The position numbers were made by a program, and so were the translations under genes. A DNA stretch of 10,275 bases from Fidelibacterota bacterium (GTDB taxonomy: Bacteria; Marinisomatota; Marinisomatia; Marinisomatales; UBA1611). Location: assembly GCA_002694025.1 (NCBI GenBank), contig NZKX01000033.1:1-10275 (forward strand). The letters run 5' to 3'. How positions within the stretch are numbered: position 1 is the first letter of the stretch; every line of letters starts with the position of its first letter. Shown here one piece after another: positions 1 to 6,475 of the stretch. The notes below the pieces were generated by a model. That model was not told the DNA's origin, did no database searches, and saw only the letters and a list, made by a program, of their open reading frames with translations.

Positions 1-75
1 TGCAAACAAAAGAGTGTTTATATTCAGATTATGATCATTATTGTAATTATTTGTTATAGCTTGGTGAAGGTGTGA
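1..75 (+). CDS. 3' end of an upstream gene, membrane-helix tail (partial)
   Basis: The first reading frame is open from base 1 to a TGA at 73-75. It encodes 24 residues ending in a very hydrophobic stretch (IQIMIIIVIICYSLVKV), which looks like a C-terminal membrane helix. The TGA overlaps the GTG start of the K+ channel by four bases (GTGA, 72-75), a usual arrangement for translationally coupled genes. That overlap is the main reason to read this as a real gene end. The alternative is a chance open frame in AT-rich DNA; an internal ATG at 31 would give only 14 residues. The product is not recognisable. Confidence 0.4.
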   Translation, partial: CKQKSVYIQIMIIIVIICYSLVKV

Positions 76-788
76 ATACAAAATATTTAAGGAAGATTGT
101 ATTTGAAAATGATTTTCGTGAGGGTAGATACTTTGACTACTCAATTCAAACATTAATAGTACTTTCCCTAATAACCTTCTCCTTAGAAACTATACCAAAT
201 CTTAATGATAAAGTTTTGAAAGGGATAGCCTTCTTTGAGCTATTTTCAATCATTATTTTTACATTTGAGTATTTACTAAGAATATTTTTATCGAAGAAAA
301 AGTTGAAATATATTTTTAGTTTTTATGGCATAATCGATGTACTTGCGATTTTACCATTTTATTTGAATAACGCAATAGATTTAAGGTCTATCAGGATATT
401 TAGATTATTCAGATTGCTTAGAACATTAAAATTATTTAGAGATGGGAATGCAGTAAAAACATTCACTCTCGCTTATGAAGATATAAAGGCTGAATTAATG
501 ATGTTCTCCACAATTAGTCTTTTTATTATATATGTTTCATCAATGGGTATATATTATTTTGAAAACGATTTACAGCCCGACAAATTTGGATCAATCTTTC
601 ATTGCCTCTGGTGGGCGACTGTGACTTTGACCTCAGTTGGATATGGTGATGCATATCCTATTACAATCGGCGGAAAAATTTTTACCTCTATAATTATAAT
701 AATTGGAATAGGAATCATTGCTGTTCCTACAGGATTAATCGCATCTGCTATGACTAAAATAAGTGAGGATAATAAACAAACTAAATAA
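72..788 (+). CDS. Voltage-gated potassium channel (Kv-type, six-helix ion transporter family)
   Basis: This 238-aa inner-membrane protein has the full Kv layout. S1 is near 22-40, S2 near 52-73 (FTFEYLLRIF) and S3 near 82-98 (IDVLAILPFYL). S4 has a basic residue every third position (R105, R108, R111, R114, R117, K120, R123). S5 is near 140-162, the pore loop near 173-196 with the K+ selectivity filter TSVGYGD at 187-193, and S6 follows with a PTG bend at 219-221. The family forms tetramers that pass K+ on depolarisation, and this copy has every key element. The length is typical of short bacterial channels, and there is no added cytoplasmic RCK or cyclic-nucleotide domain. The GTG at 72 is the first possible start after an in-frame TAG at 57-59 and suits family N-termini (YLRKIVFEND). 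It overlaps the upstream stop by 4 nt. The ligand or physiological trigger cannot be told from sequence. Confidence 0.93.
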   Translation: MNTKYLRKIVFENDFREGRYFDYSIQTLIVLSLITFSLETIPNLNDKVLKGIAFFELFSIIIFTFEYLLRIFLSKKKLKYIFSFYGIIDVLAILPFYLNNAIDLRSIRIFRLFRLLRTLKLFRDGNAVKTFTLAYEDIKAELMMFSTISLFIIYVSSMGIYYFENDLQPDKFGSIFHCLWWATVTLTSVGYGDAYPITIGGKIFTSIIIIIGIGIIAVPTGLIASAMTKISEDNKQTK

Positions 789-1192
789 CTCTATTATTGT
801 AGGAGGACATAGATTCTTAATATTTAGCGTCTACCTATATTCTTTACCTGCTGCTTGTTCAGCATATTTTATATTTAAAATACTTTAGTAAACGAAAATA
901 TCTAGTATCTCAAATCAAAAAAATTTTGCCTTTGGGATATGTTATTTATTATAGCTATTTGAATTAAAAGAATAGAAAAGCTTTTCTAGGACATTTTTTA
1001 CAATATTTATTTTTTTTCTTTTTATATTTTTTACAACATTTTGATTTCATTATAAATATAAATTACATAATTATGATATTGAGAATCAATCGCAATATAT
1101 ATTTATTAAATATAACAATCGAACTTTAGTTTATTTTTGGGCTAATCTGGATTTTTATTTTTAATAAAGTGGTGGAATTTTTGAAATCATTT
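789..1192. other. Non-coding AT-rich spacer between converging genes
   Basis: About 400 bases lie between the K+ channel (plus) and the metalloprotein remnant (minus). I find no convincing gene. An AGGAGG at 801-806 has no start codon at a useful distance; the frame after it is open for about 30 codons but lacks ATG, GTG or TTG. A perfect 16-bp palindrome lies at 973-988 and is followed by T-rich sequence (about 993-1040). No GC-rich terminator hairpin is visible for either flanking gene. Confidence 0.6.
973..988. repeat. Perfect 16-bp palindrome TAGAAAAGCTTTTCTA
   Basis: The sequence equals its own reverse complement with no spacer, and it is followed within a few bases by a long T-rich tract. 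It could be a dimeric protein binding site. It could also act as a weak AT-rich terminator for the K+ channel gene ending at 788. Long palindromes also arise by chance in AT-rich DNA, so the function is open. Confidence 0.45.
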
Positions 1193-1417
1193 TCAAATAT
1201 TATTTTGAAATGAAATGGTACCCATTCCACGAGTTGCCTCCCAGAAATTAAATAAATACGTGTCATCATCCTCCGGGTTGGAAAACCATTCAACCGACAA
1301 ATCTACATTCGTCCATTCGTCTTCACTAAGAGGCTTTTGAGTGATAACAATGGCTAGCGCGTTAAAATCTTTTTGCGAATTTTCGAATGATGGTTCTCTC
1401 TGGCCAAGCAATTCCAC
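1193..1417 (-). pseudogene. C-terminal part of the HExxH metalloprotein, cut off by an in-frame TAA
   Basis: This 74-codon segment is in the same frame as, and directly follows, the stop codon of the HExxH protein. It continues that protein: GQREPSFENSQKDFNALAIVIT, then WFSNPEDD and LYLFNFWEATRG-type sequence, reads as a compact soluble domain end and closes with TGA at 1195-1193. The first codon after the TAA is GTG (1417-1415), so reinitiation is formally possible. No Shine-Dalgarno sequence precedes it, and a free-standing domain of this kind is unlikely. The simplest reading is that the ancestral protein ran from 2236 to 1193 (about 347 aa) and was split by one base change to TAA. Readthrough or a sequence error would give the same picture. 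Confidence 0.6.
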
Positions 1418-2236
1418 TTAGGATTGTTGTGTATAGGTAGTCCTGTTTAAAGCTGTAAAATCATACGAAGAGGAATTAATTGCTAATGATATGATGTTTG
1501 TAAACATATCAAAATTACTCACTTCTGAAATTGGAAGCATCCCCATCAAATATAATTCTAAATCATTGTATGGAACTCCATTTCCACCATTGGCAAAAGT
1601 ACCAAACTCACCTACAGTGTAACTATTTTGCCCATGCTGAACTAGCGAATTTTGTTCAAATCCACCTAATTGGCCTTTCGTATTTCCGCCAGTAAAACCC
1701 CAATGACTCCCAAATTGAAAAGAAGTTAAATTTGAACCAGTAGAGTTAACAGAGTGCGTTGGTAAGGCAAAATTCGCCCACTGATGTGCTAGCTCATGCA
1801 AGGAAGGACCATATTTTAAATATTCTAAACCCGTTAATTGAATCACTGCTTTTAACCTATCAGATGAACCATATTCAGATGAATAATTAAAGGCCCTTAG
1901 CCCTACACCTAATACATTATTAGATACACCAACTAATTTTCCATAATATGATAAGTTCTCTGGTATTGAAGATTCATTTAGTATTAGAAAAATAAAATCA
2001 TAATCATCATCAAATCTTTTATAAATATCTTGCAACAAACTAGTTCTCAAAATATTGTCAGAAAATCCATCATTATTAACCCATATTTCATATTCATTCA
2101 TATCCATTAATAGGGATGCAACTCTATTGTTTGAATGTAACTCAAACTTGTGAGAAGTATTATAATTTGGTAAAGTAGATTTATCTTCACAATTGAAAAT
2201 TCCAAAAATAATAATGGCTAACAAATAATTTTTCAT
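1418..2236 (-). CDS. Lipoprotein-like HExxH putative metallopeptidase, prematurely terminated
   Basis: The product is 272 aa from the ATG at 2236-2234. That start is chosen because it gives a short basic and hydrophobic export signal (MKNYLLAIIIFGIFNC); a GTG at 2257 would add seven polar residues in front of it. The lipobox is imperfect, with Asn before the Cys at residue 16. The middle carries GPSLHELAHQWA, a zinc-type HExxH motif at about 147-151. Downstream are HWG (about 178) and NDLELYLMGM (about 224-233). A histidine or the glutamate in these segments may be the third metal ligand, but that is inferred. The spacing does not fit the metzincin HExxHxxGxxH form. The likely role is a surface or periplasmic zinc peptidase of an uncharacterised family. 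Translation stops at TAA 1420-1418, yet the frame continues as sensible protein to 1193. The metal site lies before the stop, so activity is not ruled out. Confidence 0.6.
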   Translation of the reverse strand: MKNYLLAIIIFGIFNCEDKSTLPNYNTSHKFELHSNNRVASLLMDMNEYEIWVNNDGFSDNILRTSLLQDIYKRFDDDYDFIFLILNESSIPENLSYYGKLVGVSNNVLGVGLRAFNYSSEYGSSDRLKAVIQLTGLEYLKYGPSLHELAHQWANFALPTHSVNSTGSNLTSFQFGSHWGFTGGNTKGQLGGFEQNSLVQHGQNSYTVGEFGTFANGGNGVPYNDLELYLMGMLPISEVSNFDMFTNIISLAINSSSYDFTALNRTTYTQQS

Positions 2237-2316
2237 GATTTCATTTAGTGCTACCACTAAAGCTAAGAATAAAAAAAGGAGGAGGGCCTAATACGTTTAC
2301 TGACATAACTAGTTTA

Positions 2317-2466
2317 TCAGGGCTTTCTTTTAGTGGTTATTTGTATTAATCTAGCGAGTAAGGCTAAAGACAGAAAACCTATGGCCAGATAATCTGGAAT
2401 ATTATCCATCCAAAGAATTAATATGGTTCCCAAAATAATAACTATATTAATTATCGATGTTTTCAC
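2317..2466 (-). CDS. Small two-helix membrane protein, 49 aa
   Basis: A short open frame on the minus strand begins at GTG 2466-2464 and ends at TGA 2319-2317. An in-frame TAA lies three codons upstream, so GTG is the only usable start. The product has one hydrophobic helix (about 5-20, IINIVIILGTILILWM), a short acidic loop with DNIPDY, a second helix (about 28-42) and a basic tail TTKRKP. This is the usual layout of a small inner-membrane protein with its tail in the cytoplasm. It lies upstream of the HExxH gene on the same strand, about 80 nt away. There is no clear Shine-Dalgarno site, which is normal in this window. No family is recognised. Confidence 0.5.
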   Translation of the reverse strand: MKTSIINIVIILGTILILWMDNIPDYLAIGFLSLALLARLIQITTKRKP

Positions 2467-2771
2467 AAATATTTATGTCCAAAATATTGCATTTCAATCC
2501 CCTAATGTAAGAAGTACTGTCAAAATTGGTAAGGAATATTTTAGGATCTACAGCATAAAAATTAATTAAATACAAACTATGGTGATAACCTATGAAAAAA
2601 ATCTTAAACTATATCTTGCATTGAAAAGTTCAAGTAAAATGATAAATCTTGGTACATCCTAATATGATTAGTGTAAAATAGAATTTTAAAAGATTTTTAG
2701 AACATTAACCTAGTCCATAGTAGTTTTTAAGCTATTTACATTTACTAAATATTTAAATAATTTTTAATTAT
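2467..2771. other. Intergenic AT-rich spacer between divergent small genes
   Basis: These 305 bases separate the minus-strand 49-aa gene from the plus-strand 81-aa gene, so promoters for both probably lie here. On the minus strand a TTGACA-like hexamer occurs near 2518, about 50 nt before the GTG; this is only suggestive. A 27-codon plus-strand frame beginning at ATG 2579 has no recognisable character. Nothing else is supported. Confidence 0.45.
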
Positions 2772-3017
2772 ATGGATAGTAGCTACATTGAATCAGAAAA
2801 AAAAGCAACATTAGTAGGATTGTGGATCTTGCTTTTTAATTTCCTTATGATTTTTGTTTGGCTGTCTTATGAGTTCTATGCATTTTTTAATCGAGAATCT
2901 GATTACAGATGGGAATTTACTTTTAATATTGTCGGTATACCCTTTGGTTTAATATTTGTCGGTTTAATTCTATTTGCCATTTCTAAAAAATTAATTATGG
3001 AGATTTTTAATAATTAG
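2772..3017 (+). CDS. Small two-helix inner-membrane protein of unknown function, 81 aa
   Basis: The protein has a charged N-terminus (MDSSYIESEKK), a first hydrophobic helix at about 14-33, and a loop rich in aromatic and charged residues (EFYAFFNRESDYRWEF). A second helix follows at about 51-70, then a basic and hydrophobic tail (SKKLIMEIFNN). Two basic residues just after helix 2 suggest that both ends face the cytoplasm. The ATG is preceded only by A/T sequence with no Shine-Dalgarno site. The next gene starts about 100 nt downstream on the same strand, which allows but does not show co-transcription. I do not recognise a family. Confidence 0.7.
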   Translation: MDSSYIESEKKATLVGLWILLFNFLMIFVWLSYEFYAFFNRESDYRWEFTFNIVGIPFGLIFVGLILFAISKKLIMEIFNN

Positions 3018-3119
3018 TTTATAGAAATCTCATTCATAAATGAAAGATTACACTTAAACATAAATTTCAAAATATATTCATTTAGTTTACTGTCCCCATT
3101 ATGATGTCTATATTAAGGT

Positions 3120-3614
3120 ATGAAAAAAAAGGCTCTCTACCTTGTATCCTTATTAATAATTTCACAAAACCATGCAGAAGATTTCTCAAATAAGGTTTTT
3201 CCTGGAGGTTATTTAAATGTAGGTTTTCAGTTGGGGAAAACTAAAAACAATGATCGGTACATAGACGTTCAAATTAGCCCAGCAATCGTTTTAATTGGCC
3301 CCTACAAAAATGATTTACCAGGGTATTTATTTTTCAGTAATTCAATAGGAAGAAGGTATCTAAATGGGGATTCATTTTTTTATTTTGATATGAATTTAAA
3401 TTTTTGGAACATCCTTTTTAATTTTGGAATTGGGAAGGGCGGAATTCTAATTGAAGATAAAATTTCTTTAAGAACAAAATATTGGGGGGGCTTAGGTTTT
3501 ATACCATTTATTGTATCTGCCGATAATTATTACTTAAATGAAATTAAATATAAACAGGTAGGTATTATGGGAATATTAACCATACCAATTTTTGGTAATA
3601 ATTTTTACCCATAG
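3120..3614 (+). CDS. Secreted, probably outer-membrane-associated protein of unknown function
   Basis: This 164-aa product begins with a clear Sec signal peptide: MKKK, a hydrophobic core (ALYLVSLLIIS), and a likely cleavage after NHA at residue 19. The mature part alternates polar and aromatic residues and is rich in Gly, Tyr, Phe and Asn (GGYLNVGFQLG, FFYFDMNLNFWNILFNFGIGKGG, YWGGLGFIPFIV). This looks like a set of amphipathic beta strands from a small barrel or a periplasmic beta protein. It ends NNFYP rather than in the strand ending with Phe that is typical of BAM substrates. The start is the first ATG; an AAGG lies only one base before it, too close to act as a normal ribosome site. No family is recognised. 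Confidence 0.7.
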   Translation: MKKKALYLVSLLIISQNHAEDFSNKVFPGGYLNVGFQLGKTKNNDRYIDVQISPAIVLIGPYKNDLPGYLFFSNSIGRRYLNGDSFFYFDMNLNFWNILFNFGIGKGGILIEDKISLRTKYWGGLGFIPFIVSADNYYLNEIKYKQVGIMGILTIPIFGNNFYP

Positions 3615-3865
3615 GCAATAATAACATTATAAATTAGCTTTCATTAAATAACCTAAGAAATCTTTGAGAAATTTTTGTCGATTTAGTATAAAGATTATAT
3701 ACGCTTATATATAATTTCCTTGATATTAGTAAAAATTTATTTTAAACTAATTACGTCATCATTTTAATTAATTAATTAAATATTTTTATATAATTAATAA
3801 ATTAAGGTAATATGAACCTTTAATTAAAAATTAAAAAGGATGATAGGTTTAGGTATGTAGAGGAG
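3615..3865. other. AT-rich non-coding stretch ending in a terminator; possible small RNA
   Basis: No gene is visible here. The stretch includes a TTAATTAATTAATTAA run (about 3763-3779). The last 60 bases are less A/T-rich (GGATGATAGGTTTAGGTATGTAG region) and lead straight into a strong terminator. A six-codon frame (ATG 3840 to TAG 3860) lies just before the hairpin. The terminator may close a long 3' untranslated region of the gene ending at 3614, or a short independent transcript. Confidence 0.35.
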
Positions 3866-3890
3866 GCCCCACTTTTGTGGGGCTTTTCTT
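3866..3890 (+). terminator. Rho-independent terminator, plus-strand direction
   Basis: A 7-bp GC-rich stem GCCCCAC (3866-3872) and GTGGGGC (3877-3883) encloses a TTTT loop and is followed by TTTTCTT. It can be lengthened by G-U and A-U pairs with GAG before the stem. The T tract is only on the plus-strand side, so it ends rightward transcripts. It sits 30 nt beyond the stop of the minus-strand TerB-like gene, but lacks a U tract in that direction (CTCCTCT). Confidence 0.85.
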
Positions 3891-3912
3891 ATAATATTTT
3901 AACGATATGTAT

Positions 3913-4284
3913 TTAATTAAAATTTATATCCGTTCCTAATTTCCATCGTAATAGCCCAGCTAAATTAATTTCTCCTACTGTGATTTTTCCATCAGACTGG
4001 ATTAAGTCAGATAAATCCTTTGCAAGGTTATCAAGCTCAGTTTTTTTCAAGTTAGTTTTTAATTCCTTTAATACTATTTCAAGATTATTTATCCTCTCTG
4101 ACGAGCTTTGAGACTTTAAAAAATATAAAGTATTTTTTAAAGTATTTCCTGCATCTTCCTTTGTCACTTCGGGCCACCTTTTCCTAGCAGCTTTATACCA
4201 AGATTCAAGTTCTTTAGTGGCAATTTTATCATCAGAATTCATCATAGATGCATAAAGATAGGCTATGCTTTCAATTTTTTTCAT
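3913..4284 (-). CDS. TerB-like protein (tellurite resistance TerB fold)
   Basis: The 123-aa product is all-helical and has no signal peptide or membrane segment, so it is probably cytoplasmic. It carries the paired acidic motifs typical of the TerB fold: MMNSDDKIATKELE (14-27) in the first helical repeat and LIQSDGKITVGEIN (94-107) in the second, followed by a hydrophobic helix (LAGLLRWKLG). In the family these D-x-D/G-K-x-x-x-x-E loops are thought to bind divalent metal. TerB-like domains occur in tellurite or stress systems and in many uncharacterised contexts; tellurite resistance itself is not implied here, since no terC, terD or terZ gene is present. It stands alone on the minus strand. 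The ATG starts a natural MKKIESIAYLYA helix with no Shine-Dalgarno site. Confidence 0.72.
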   Translation of the reverse strand: MKKIESIAYLYASMMNSDDKIATKELESWYKAARKRWPEVTKEDAGNTLKNTLYFLKSQSSSERINNLEIVLKELKTNLKKTELDNLAKDLSDLIQSDGKITVGEINLAGLLRWKLGTDINFN

Positions 4285-4535
4285 TATACTATTTGTTAAG
4301 GGTAATAATCTATATATTTGAATCTAAAAAATCTAATTTAAGGAAAATATAATTTGTTTCATTCAATAGTGAAATATTTAATAAACTTAAACATTCCTTG
4401 GATTGTAATTGATTTAATTTAAAAAAATTATAGTATCTCAATATTATTTATCATTAAACCAATTCTACAATATGTTACATACTATTATTATCTACTATAT
4501 CATGACAAAATAAAAAAAAGAAACATTTTCTAAAA

Positions 4536-5540
4536 TTGAAATTTAAAAGAATCAAATCAAACCATGTTCAAGGAATTTTAGAGCCTGAGAGTTCTAGAAA
4601 ATATCCGTTTCAAAGACTTCCGCAAAAGTATAAGAATAAAGTAAGGCAAGAGGTATGGGATTTGTCCGAGAATTCTGCAGGTGTAAGCATGTCCTTTTTC
4701 ACTAACACATCAACTTTAGTAGCTAAATGGAAACTAAAAAATAAGTTTAAAATGCATCACATGACGGATGTAGCAATAAGCGGTCTTGATTTATATCAAA
4801 AAAGAAATAAATGTTGGGACTTCACTGGTGCAGCAATTCCCGAGGATTTAGAAAATGAGGTGTGTCTTTTTAGTGGATTAAAAAAAAAGTTACGACATTT
4901 TAGAATTCACTTACCACTATATAATACATTGATTAGCCTAGAATTAGGCATTGATGCAGATGCCCAACTAAAAATTAATTATAAGGAAAGTGATCCGTTA
5001 ATTTTTTATGGAACGAGTATAACACAAGGAGGTTGTGCTTCACGGCCTGGATTAGCATATACAAATATTATATCTAGAAAATTAAATAAAACATGCATAA
5101 ATCTTGGATTTAGTGGAAATGGGCACTTAGAAGTTCCAATTGCAAAAATCTTGTCTAAGATAAATAGCGCTTTTTTTATAATTGATTGTATGTGGAATAT
5201 AGATGAAAATATAATTACTAAAAATACAAGACCATTTTTAAGCGCCTTACGCTCAAAAAAGGAAAATTCTCAAACACCTATTATTTTTTATGAAAAGTAT
5301 GTATCTGACATAAATCATCCAGATAAAAAACAAATTCATTCAATTTTGCAGGAAAACCTCGCATTAAAAAAAGAAATTAATAAAAAAATTAAAAATGGTT
5401 TTAAAAAACTATATGTTTTTAGTCAAGACGGGTGCTTACGCGAAGATTCTGAATTTACTGTGGATGGTGTACATTTTAATGATTTAGGTTTTGAAAGATT
5501 TGCCAAACATTTTCTAAAAAACTTAAAAAAGTTAGTTTGA
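4536..5540 (+). CDS. SGNH/GDSL hydrolase with N-terminal GxDLY domain
   Basis: This 334-aa protein has a beta-rich N-terminal domain (about 20-148). Its WDLSENSAGVSMSF segment, MHHM and GLDLY (83-87) mark the SGNH_hydro_N (GxDLY) family. An SGNH hydrolase domain follows from about 152. Block I is YGTSITQGGCASRPGLAYTN with nucleophile Ser161, block II is NLGFSGNG (Gly194), block III is DCMWN (Asn221) and block V is TVDGVHFNDLG with Asp310 and His313. The catalytic set is therefore complete, and an esterase or deacylase acting on a carbohydrate-linked ester is the family expectation; the substrate is unknown. No signal peptide is visible. The only start that keeps the conserved N-terminal domain is TTG at 4536; an in-frame TGA lies at 4503 and the first internal ATG is residue 52. 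The gene is monocistronic as far as can be seen. Confidence 0.9.
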   Translation: MKFKRIKSNHVQGILEPESSRKYPFQRLPQKYKNKVRQEVWDLSENSAGVSMSFFTNTSTLVAKWKLKNKFKMHHMTDVAISGLDLYQKRNKCWDFTGAAIPEDLENEVCLFSGLKKKLRHFRIHLPLYNTLISLELGIDADAQLKINYKESDPLIFYGTSITQGGCASRPGLAYTNIISRKLNKTCINLGFSGNGHLEVPIAKILSKINSAFFIIDCMWNIDENIITKNTRPFLSALRSKKENSQTPIIFYEKYVSDINHPDKKQIHSILQENLALKKEINKKIKNGFKKLYVFSQDGCLREDSEFTVDGVHFNDLGFERFAKHFLKNLKKLV

Positions 5541-5647
5541 TTGGCGCTCTAAGCAATGGTTCATTTAGATTTATAATTGGAATCTAAGAAAAAACTAAGG
5601 AATATGAGAGTCTGCTACCCGATGCAAAGTAATTATTAGGTGAAATT

Positions 5648-5728
5648 TTGGCAGGTGGTTTTTTTGCATTGTTTGAAGCAATAGTTTACGATTTACCGTT
5701 AAGTTTTATATTGGTTTTTCGCCAATGA
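5648..5728 (+). CDS. Possible 26-aa single-helix peptide
   Basis: A TTG at 5648 preceded by AGGTGA (5638-5643, 4-nt spacing) opens a 26-codon frame ending in TGA. The translation (GGFFALFEAIVYDLPLSFI core) is hydrophobic enough to cross a membrane. Upstream of the TTG the same frame remains protein-like (EYESLLPDAK) beyond a TAA at 5630-5632. This could therefore be the tail of a decayed longer gene instead of a genuine micropeptide. Chance is also possible in a 259-base gap. Confidence 0.2.
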   Translation: MAGGFFALFEAIVYDLPLSFILVFRQ

Positions 5729-5799
5729 ACCTAATATTTTCTACTATGTGTATAAAAGTTTTCTTGATGATCCTTATAATTCCAACATAAAGTATTTTC

Positions 5800-6171
5800 A
5801 TGAGCTTAAGTAAAGATTATTTAGAGAAAGTGTGGGATAGTGTTTGGCAAGATGGACTTACTGAATTAGAAATGCAAAAAAAATATTTCCAAAGACTTAG
5901 TGAAGATCTAAAAGGCGAGGATAGGTCCTTTTTGGAAATCTTGGAGAGGAAGATAAATGAGCTAGAGATTAAAATGTCTTTTAATGATTTAGTAGAAAAT
6001 GAAATGAAGCTCGTTAAAAATGATAATTCACCTGGATTAAATGATTCTAGAACAGAAGGTGACGGCACTGAATGGATTATAGAAAAAGATGAAGAAGGTA
6101 ATTTATTTAAGAGAGCGATTGGTTCCGAAAAGAAAGTATATTTAAAAAAAGATAATTTGGGAAACGAATGA
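5800..6171 (+). CDS. Acidic soluble protein of unknown function, first gene of mini-operon
   Basis: The 123-aa product has no signal peptide or membrane helix. Residues 1-75 are predicted helical with heptad-like Leu/Ile/Phe spacing (YLEKVWDSVWQDGLTELEMQ and LEILERKINELEIKM), consistent with a coiled coil. A polar, Asn/Asp/Gly-rich linker (about 73-89) leads to a small beta-like tail (EWIIEKDEEGNLFKRAIG). The charge is strongly mixed with an acidic excess. The TGA stop (6169-6171) overlaps the ATG of the next small gene (ATGA), so the two are probably translated together. No Shine-Dalgarno site precedes the ATG. A minus-strand frame covering the same bases is Ser/Phe-rich and is a shadow. I do not recognise a family. 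Confidence 0.65.
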   Translation: MSLSKDYLEKVWDSVWQDGLTELEMQKKYFQRLSEDLKGEDRSFLEILERKINELEIKMSFNDLVENEMKLVKNDNSPGLNDSRTEGDGTEWIIEKDEEGNLFKRAIGSEKKVYLKKDNLGNE

Positions 6172-6277
6172 AAGAAGCACAAAAAAGAAAAACTTCTTAT
6201 TTGCGTATTACTAAAAAACAATTTTTCTGTTGATATTGTTTATGTTAGCGTTCACTCACTTTTGGAACAATATATAA
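6168..6277 (+). pseudogene. Small single-helix membrane protein with a one-base frameshift
   Basis: Translation from ATG 6168 gives a 21-residue basic peptide (MKEAQKRKTSYLRITKKQFF then C) ending in TGA at 6231-6233. If one base is gained in the T run at 6222-6226 (or the ribosome slips back one base at TTT TTC), the frame continues. It then encodes a hydrophobic helix (LLILFMLAFTHFWNNI) and stops at TAA 6275-6277. The joined protein would be 36 aa, with a basic cytoplasmic head and one membrane helix. The start overlaps the previous stop (ATGA), and the restored stop lies one base before the next TTG start. Both junctions fit only if the shifted frame is the original one. The cause may be mutation, programmed slippage or a homopolymer sequencing error. 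Confidence 0.5.
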
Positions 6278-6278
6278 T

Positions 6279-6446
6279 TTGAAAAAAAGCGGTCTCAGAA
6301 ATTATTCTTGGATTTTTTCTTTGATAGGATCATTATATTGGTTTATTAGGTATATATTTACAAACCAAGAATGGTTTTTTTTAATGGGTGCGTTAATATT
6401 TGGGGTATTTTCATTTATTTCTTATAAAGATTTAATGTCAAAGTAG
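6279..6446 (+). CDS. Small two-helix membrane protein, 55 aa
   Basis: An open frame from TTG 6279 to TAG 6446 encodes a basic start ([10 protein letters not shown]) and helix 1 (about 11-27, [17 protein letters not shown]). A short TNQEW turn follows, then helix 2 (about 33-48, [15 protein letters not shown]) and a YKDLMSK tail. An in-frame TAG at 6246 limits the start, and no ATG is available upstream, so TTG is the only usual choice. The gene begins one base after the restored stop of the frameshifted 36-aa frame and ends 29 nt before ybjQ. This places it inside a four-gene run. The layout recalls the 61-aa protein at 7419 and the 49-aa protein at 2466, though sequence identity is not evident by eye. 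Confidence 0.6.
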   Translation: MKKSGLRNYSWIFSLIGSLYWFIRYIFTNQEWFFLMGALIFGVFSFISYKDLMSK

Positions 6447-6464
6447 GTTATTTAATTCAGCTAA

Positions 6465-6470
6465 AAGGAG
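6465..6470 (+). promoter_or_regulatory. Strong Shine-Dalgarno site AAGGAG of the YbjQ gene
   Basis: AAGGAG stands five bases before the ATG at 6476. It is the only gene in this window with a clear, well-spaced ribosome binding site; most others are preceded by A/T sequence. The site supports the chosen start and suggests higher or independent translation of the YbjQ protein. Confidence 0.75.
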
Positions 6471-6475
6471 AATGT

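Noticed and set aside
2579..2662. 27-codon plus-strand frame starting MVITYEKN
   Set aside because: There is no ribosome site, no conserved neighbour junction and no clear structural character; it is expected by chance in AT-rich DNA.
3913..4284. Tellurite resistance operon
   Set aside because: Only a stand-alone TerB-like protein is present; no terA, terC, terD, terE or terZ genes are nearby.
5588..5728. Longer decayed gene in the 5541-5799 gap (EKTKEYESLLPDAK, TAA, LLGEILAGG...)
   Set aside because: The two open stretches are protein-like but there is no start codon in the first and no family to compare with; only the 26-codon part is kept, at low confidence.
5817..6221. Minus-strand 134-codon frame opposite the acidic 123-aa gene
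   Set aside because: Its translation is a low-complexity Ser/Phe-rich string caused by reading an acidic, Lys/Glu-rich gene backwards; the plus strand has natural composition and an ATGA junction with the next gene.
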